Below, in pieces: positions 58,735 to 64,000 of a stretch of 64,000 nt of DNA. The position numbers and the translations under genes are program-made. Numbering within the stretch: the first letter of the stretch is position 1; every line of letters begins with the position of its first letter. The DNA is from Bradysia coprophila (taxonomy: Eukaryota > Arthropoda > Insecta > Diptera > Sciaridae): contig NW_023503293.1 of assembly GCF_014529535.1 (NCBI RefSeq), forward strand, positions 7,248,844-7,312,843, written 5' to 3'. The notes beneath the pieces were generated by a model. It worked only from the letters and a program-made list of their open reading frames with translations. It had not been told where the DNA came from and did no database searches.

Positions 58735-60665
58735 ATGAGTGAATATGTGTTATGTTGCGTTTGTCTTGTAAAAACCGATGATAGTGTCCTCGGCCTGTTC
58801 GACAAATGTGCTCGAACTGACACTTTCCTGTGGAAGATTTTGTTTGATGTTATTGGTGTACCGCCTGACACGTACCGCCTCAAAGATGATATGATATCGG
58901 CATCAAAGATATGCAGACCGTGTTCACGCCGGCTAACTGAATCGTACGAATTTCGGAAATCGTGCCAAAGGAACTGGGATAAATTAATGTTGATGACGAA
59001 CGGTTGGTTACGGTCACATACAGACGTTTTGTGGCTGATGAGTTAACAATCCGGACGACACGTTGTAGTACAATTTGGTCTCATTTCCATTTCAGAATTT
59101 ATTTGCAGAGAAGAACAGACACCGCCCGATCTTTTCAAATTTAAATGCAACCATTGCGAGTCATCGTTCAGTGAGTCGGTCGTTGATCAGTTTTTGTTTT
59201 CTGAACTATTGGCACCAATTTCTCAATTTCCTTCTGTTTCTAATGAAGGACTCGAATGCAACTTAAACATTCACATCGGTGTCAACCATTCGAACGAACG
59301 TAGTAATGGCATGACCAACGAACCAATCAAAGATGAATCGGAGATGATGGCTCAGCATATCGAAGTATGGATTGAAGAACAGAGAGATGAAATCGGTATG
59401 TTGTATGGTCACTTTTCGGTCATCTAGAGATTTCAATCATTTTTTTTTCGAACAAACAGGCGAGAACAAGATACCTGAACTGGACGTGACGAATCCAATT
59501 GAAGAGATCGAAGATGTTGCAGGCAACAATGACGTAGCTAAAAGAAAGGAAACGAAATCGAAAAGGAGTGTGGAGAGACGGATAAAACTTGCATCGAATC
59601 ATCGAAGTAGATTGAAATTGAAGAATTCTGAAAAACGGAAAGATTTCAAATGTTTGGATTGCGGTGAGGCGTTCACATCGTCGAAATTGTAAGTTGTGTT
59701 TCAGGCCGAAGTTACAACTATAAATACCTGTTGTCGGTACGATCTTTTACCGATTGAACCGGCAGCAAGTGAGTCTCTTCCGTTACAAAATCTTTCAATT
59801 TACCGCTCCGCTTCAGCTTAAAATCACACATCCAAAATGCCCACTCACAAATCCCACCAGTCACCAGAAAACGGCGGGAAAAGCAATCCGAACCACGGCT
59901 ATGTCCGATTTGCGGTAAATCATTCAATGCCAAAAATGAAAATGGATATCAAAAGCACATGTTCCACCACGATCCGTCCATTGGCAAAATCAAATTTTAT
60001 CAGTGCGAATTGTGTGGTAATTTCTGATGCAAATCAAACTGTTCGAACTGTTGGGAATCCAATTCTTGATTTTAGATCGAAAATTTCTGGGCAAACGATC
60101 CCTGGAGGAGCACATTAACTATCACCTGAACATTCGCAAATACCAATGTGAAGTGGAAACGTGCAAAAAATCATTCATCTACGAGCAGTCGTACAAAAAC
60201 CATAAGAAACTCCACCTGGGCAAAGACTTTGAATGCAGCCTATGCGGCAAACAATTCATCACCTCCACAAATCTGAAATATCATTTGACGCGAGCGCATC
60301 AAGGGGTGAAAAAATATGCATGCAACCAATGTGATAAAAGCTACTTTACGCTCCAGCACCTGAAAGTGCACCAACTGTCCCATCTGGAGAAAAAGGCGTA
60401 CACGTGCGACGTGTGCAACCGGGGCATAACTCATTATGCGAGCCTATTGTCGCATATGTTGCTGCACACAGGAAAGCCGTTTCAATGCGATCATTGCAAC
60501 ATGGCGTTTACGCATCGCTGGAGATTCGGTAAACATTTGGCGGATAGGCATAGCATCTTTGAGATTCCGAAGAAATATGCCAGAAAGATGGCGGAAAAAT
60601 TGATCGCTAAGGATGATGGTGGGCAAGTAGTTCAGACAGTAGACACGACAACTGTTGATCCATGA
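58735..60665 (+). CDS. ZAD-C2H2 zinc-finger protein, 6 exons, 502 aa
   Basis: Exons 58735-59002, 59096-59170, 59249-59395, 59460-59688, 59817-60016, 60076-60665; all phases fit. Residues 7-78 are a ZAD (CCVC with C7/C10, CRPC with C60/C63). The 78 bp intron 59171-59248 was recognised because removing it turns CNHCESSF|RLECNLNIHIGVNH into a perfect finger. Nine C2H2 fingers follow in all: CNHC, CLDC, CPIC, CELC, CEVETC (C-x4-C), CSLC, CNQC, CDVC, CDHC. A basic stretch rich in Lys/Arg precedes finger 2. Such proteins are nuclear DNA-binding regulators in insects, dimerising through ZAD. Targets cannot be read. Start is the first ATG, with the ZAD beginning six residues later. An AATAAA overlaps the stop codon, and the minus-strand gene's stop is only 270 bp away. 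Confidence 0.92.
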
Positions 60666-60935
60666 ATAAAACGGGAAAGAATCTTATTTTTATACTCAAC
60701 CGTCTATTTGTCTTGGACGTCACCTACGTAACGACTGTACGACCTCCTGGATGGCATCCAATGTCCTACAGATTTTTCAAAGCTTTCGGTGGTCTAACGC
60801 TTATAAACTGAACCGTTCCCTCCATTAGAATTGCATAGATTCTCTAACTATTCCATACACAACCAGCGCCCTTTCAATGAAAACAGGTTCGGGCGTTCTT
60901 TACCTTTTCATTTAAAAATTTATTTTTCAGTCATT

Positions 60936-62207
60936 TTAGTCCACGCTGTCGACACTTTTCGTTGCGTGTGAACTATCGTTTCTCTTCATTTTATTTGTTA
61001 TTGGACTGTGTTTTGGAGGAATACGAGCGAGTCTCTTGAGTGAAATCGGTTTGAGTACGGCAGGTAAAGATGGCGGCACTCTGCTTATGTCGAAATCCTG
61101 ATCGACTCGATTGACAACTTTTTGTCTGCAACAAAAAATTTTCGTTATGAACTGTAATTAACTGTGGCACTGCTAGAAACGTATACCTCTGCTCCTCGCT
61201 CGTCACATATAAATCATCCGGCTTGTGATGAAAGTTATGTACATTGTAGGCTTTGCTGTTGTAAAAGATCGCTTCACACGCACGACATTTGATAATGCCA
61301 TCGGTAGGAGTAGTCGATTTTTCTTCGACTGTGTGACACACGTCCAGATGTTTCTAAAATTCAGAATTGTGTAAAAATTCAACTTCCATACATCCTGAGC
61401 AGTAGCCCTTACCATTAAATTAAACTTGACCATGTACTCGTTGCCACACAGATGACAGTAGTACAAAGTGGTAACTTCACCCTGATTGTTGAGTTTGACT
61501 TTCTTGGACGCAGGAGGTAGAATTATGATATTTTGCAGTCGCTGTTCCATTTGATGGGCTCCATTCTCGTGGAATTTTACCGCTTCCAAAGTGGAAAATG
61601 ACACCGCACAGAATTTGCAGAGAAACGAGCGATTTTTGTCATTGTCGGTTCGTTGTGTTTGCGGTTTCTTGTGCTCAACTTGATTGTGCTGTTCCAATGC
61701 CACCTGCACGAATTTCACATTTTGTCTTAACGGATTCTAGGTAATCGCCTTGAACTTACCTTGAGCGGGAAAAGTTTGCCACAATCGGAGCAAAAGTAGT
61801 TTGTACTCTCGTAACGATGCTTTCGGAATTTGTGCTCAATGGCCTTGGATATGGTGACAAACACCTCGGTGCACCATTCACATTGGATCAGATCCGACGA
61901 TTGATCTTTGATCGGAATTTTTGCCTCTGAAAATGTTCCAATTTGTTTCCGTTCACCGTGTTTTCTATCGATAAAACGATTCAATCGAACCTCGAAACAG
62001 TATATGGAATTTAAGATGACCACTTTACCTGAAATGTTCGATCATGAAGCTGTGTTCGGAAAATTTCTCTTCACACAAAACACATTTGTAAAGCTTTTTC
62101 TTGTCGTTACTCTTCTTATCAATCGAGTGGCCTTGGGCTCTGTTAACTGCTTCATTTTTTACCGTATTTTTTGCGGGCTTTGTGACTGATTCAACTGATT
62201 TCTTCAT
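60936..62207 (-). CDS. C2H2 zinc-finger protein without ZAD, 5 exons, 343 aa
   Basis: Exons 62029-62207, 61760-61964, 61413-61703, 61187-61353, 60936-61125 (1032 bp, all phases fit). The first splice rebuilds finger 1 (CVLCEEKFSEHSFMIEHFR|KH). The fingers are CVLC, CEWC, CSDC (split by an intron at LK|VALEQH), CKFC, CHLC (split at NLM|KHLDVCH) and CRAC: six in total, irregularly spaced, without TGEKP-type linkers. The N-terminus is Lys-rich (MKKSVESVTKP). The C-terminal 60 residues are basic and proline-containing. The last intron (61126-61186) is the least certain; if it is retained, a different tail results. A poly(A) hexamer lies at 60919-60924. A nuclear nucleic-acid-binding role is likely; the ortholog is unknown. 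Confidence 0.85.
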
Positions 62208-63499
62208 TGTAGTTTATAAGGAACAAAATTTCGCCTGTAATGTCAAAGTTATCTGACCATACTCTATGTTGTCATAAGCTAAATTCAGTACCCGCACGAC
62301 AGAGTATAGCTTAGCTAGCAATCAAAGAAGTTAAGAAACAATTTTTTTCAAATCTTTCGACGAAATAATAACCATAGGGTAACCTTACGATTGAAGCGAT
62401 TCGAGCAGAAAAAAAAATCAATCAAATGTCAGTCAAAGTTTTCAGAGTTGCCAGTTCATGAATCTACCAGTGGACAGTGTTGTTGGCTTGGTGCGCTTGT
62501 TGTATGTAAATATGACGGAAATTTCAATTTTTTGATTCTCCTACAGCCAGTAGACTTTATGAAAAATACAATTTCGTATCTTTCAACCGCTTGCGCATTG
62601 GTCTATTTTGAAACACATTTTACTGTAATAGGCGTGAGTGTGTTGGTGCGTGAGTCATAATAACTTGCCTTGTGGTACTTGTCAAAGTATTTGCTTCTCT
62701 TTCAACATCTTACGTTGAGAGCGAGAGGACCGAAGACCAGTTTATTATAACTTGCCTTGGGGTACTTGTCAAAATATCTCTTTCTCTTTCACCCAGAAAA
62801 ATGATAAGTTGGTAGGCCTGTGTATGTAACTTTCTGACATTTTCTGCCATAGAAGCCAACTGTCATTCCAATGTACTTTCTATCTCGCCACATAACACAT
62901 CTAACACTCTATTAATGAGACCATGGCTTGACTTGTCTAACGCCAACATGAAAGCAAATTTTATTCTGCCAAAACTTTTACAATATTTTTCAATATTCAA
63001 AAAGGCTGTCAAGAGACTGTCAGGAGACTGTCTCTTTTTTAGAACTTTCATTTACTAACACATATAAATAATTACAAAGGCACATCGGAGCCATGTCATA
63101 ACATAGCCGATTGTTGTTGTTGCTGCTTTAAATTTTATGTGAATTTTGTGGATTTTCATTTCAGTTTTAAAAATAAAAAATTGCGTTTTTTTTTCATATG
63201 TTGTTGAAGGATTATCTTCCTAAAATAAACCTATTTTAGGAAGATAATCCTTCAACAACATATCAAAATAAATTATAAATGATTGCTGTTTCCTGACTAA
63301 TTTCCAGTTTGAAGTAATCAAGCTGATTCCAAGTATGAAAGAACTGAGAATTACTGTACTAGGTAAGCCACTGCCATTGCTACCACTTTGGCATAAAAGA
63401 AATTGAACAGAAAATTTGCCATTAGACGAGATAAATCATTGCTTGCATATGTAAAAAGTTCAAAATTTATATGTTCTGCAAACGTTACCTGGGAGGAAA
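62208..63499. other. gene-free stretch with short direct repeats
   Basis: No supported gene. ATAACTTGCCTTGKGGTACT followed by TGTCAAARTAT occurs at about 62659 and 62748, a local duplication 89 bp apart. The palindrome at 63196-63263 is listed separately. Confidence 0.5.
63196..63263. repeat. perfect palindrome, 32 bp arms, 4 nt loop
   Basis: 63196-63227 is exactly complementary to 63232-63263 around AACC. The arm starts ATATGTTGTTGAAGGATTAT. There is no mismatch over the whole stem. Confidence 0.95.
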
Positions 63500-63620
63500 G
63501 AACAATTTTAAAAGCGGATTCTAACGCACCCATTTTCATATTATTTTGACAAAAATAATGAGTATGTTCAAGATAAATCGACAGGTTTTGAAGAATAGGC
63601 CATACCTGGTATGTACATTC
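63500..63620. mobile_element. MITE copy 3 of the CCAGGTATGG family (left end lost)
   Basis: About 110 bp match the 40.2 kb copy: ATTCTAACGCACCCATTTTC, ATATTATTTTGACA, GTTCAAGATAAATCGAC and GGCCATACCTGGTATGTACA. The left terminal repeat is not recognisable beyond ACCTGG near 63489. Confidence 0.7.
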
Positions 63621-64000
63621 ATTGCTGAAATGTAGACAGCCTAGATAGCCAAAGCAGAATGCCGATCTATCTCGCATAATGTCAAAAATCTCTCGATTTA
63701 AATTCTCTGACCTTTCCTTTCAGAGATTTTAGTTTAATCAATCTCAAGATCCTCACAGTTCAACAACCTGATTCTAACTTACATCTTTCCAAGGATTGAA
63801 GTGAATTTTAGTGGAATTTTTGGAATTGTGTGTATCCTAACGTCACTTTCATAATACTCAATTCTTTATTTCATTTAATTTCAAGCGATTCAGTATGCCG
63901 CACCGGTAAATATAAAGACGGCTTGCAGCTAGCAACACTGCCAGTGAAGATATGTTTTGTCAAAATATATGATCACTGTAATCATTCGCCATTCCGAAAT
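63621..64000. other. gene-free window end
   Basis: I see no gene signal in the last 380 bases; no open frame of useful length and no repeat were recognised. Confidence 0.4.

Noticed and set aside
1-64000. tRNA, rRNA or CRISPR-like arrays
   Set aside because: I scanned for T-loop GGTTCGA-type cores with pairing arms and for regularly spaced direct repeats with unique spacers; none held up. The tandem arrays found are satellites without spacers.

Overview
The window looks like nuclear DNA of an insect, most likely a lower dipteran. Supporting signs are AT-rich sequence, introns of about 55-100 bp with clear GT/AG ends, two proteins with the arthropod-specific ZAD zinc-finger-associated domain, and many small inverted-repeat transposons. 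The species cannot be read from the sequence; a sciarid-like fly is only a guess. All gene models were spliced by eye. Their introns keep a consistent phase and the exon lengths sum to whole codons.

Layout. (1) 1-21.7 kb is gene-poor. It holds one small gene on the minus strand, a Ly6/quiver-type GPI-anchored protein (2761-3656), a 24-25 bp tandem repeat, a TTAA-flanked MITE and other repeats. (2) 21.8-26.0 kb holds an orphan ORF that is long for non-coding DNA, then a decayed multi-exon gene on the minus strand. Its 3' part resembles the RuvC/zinc-ribbon end of Fanzor (eukaryotic TnpB-like) nucleases. One exon is split by a 547 bp MITE and a further exon carries a frameshift. (3) 26-38.8 kb is gene-free with several hairpin elements. 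(4) 38.8-46 kb has a 10-exon minus-strand gene (two Myb/SANT-like trihelix domains, a ZAD and nine C2H2 fingers) with a LINE fragment in its large intron. An intronless carbohydrate sulfotransferase lies divergently on the plus strand. (5) 46-57.5 kb is gene-free apart from weak candidate exons. It contains a textbook hAT MITE and a 1.7 kb foldback element flanked by an 11 bp target duplication. (6) 57.5-62.2 kb is gene-dense: APC10 (minus), a ZAD-C2H2 gene (plus) sharing a short bidirectional promoter with it, and a six-finger C2H2 gene (minus) converging on the ZAD gene. (7) 62.2-64 kb has repeats, including a perfect 32 bp-arm palindrome.

The host genes are unrelated housekeeping, regulatory and secretory-pathway functions: an anaphase-promoting complex subunit, three putative DNA-binding zinc-finger proteins, a Golgi sulfotransferase and a surface Ly6 protein. 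There is no operon-like logic. The most unusual material is the nested transposon remnant at 23.2-26.0 kb, the foldback element at 54.6-56.3 kb, and the SANT-SANT-ZAD-C2H2 domain order.
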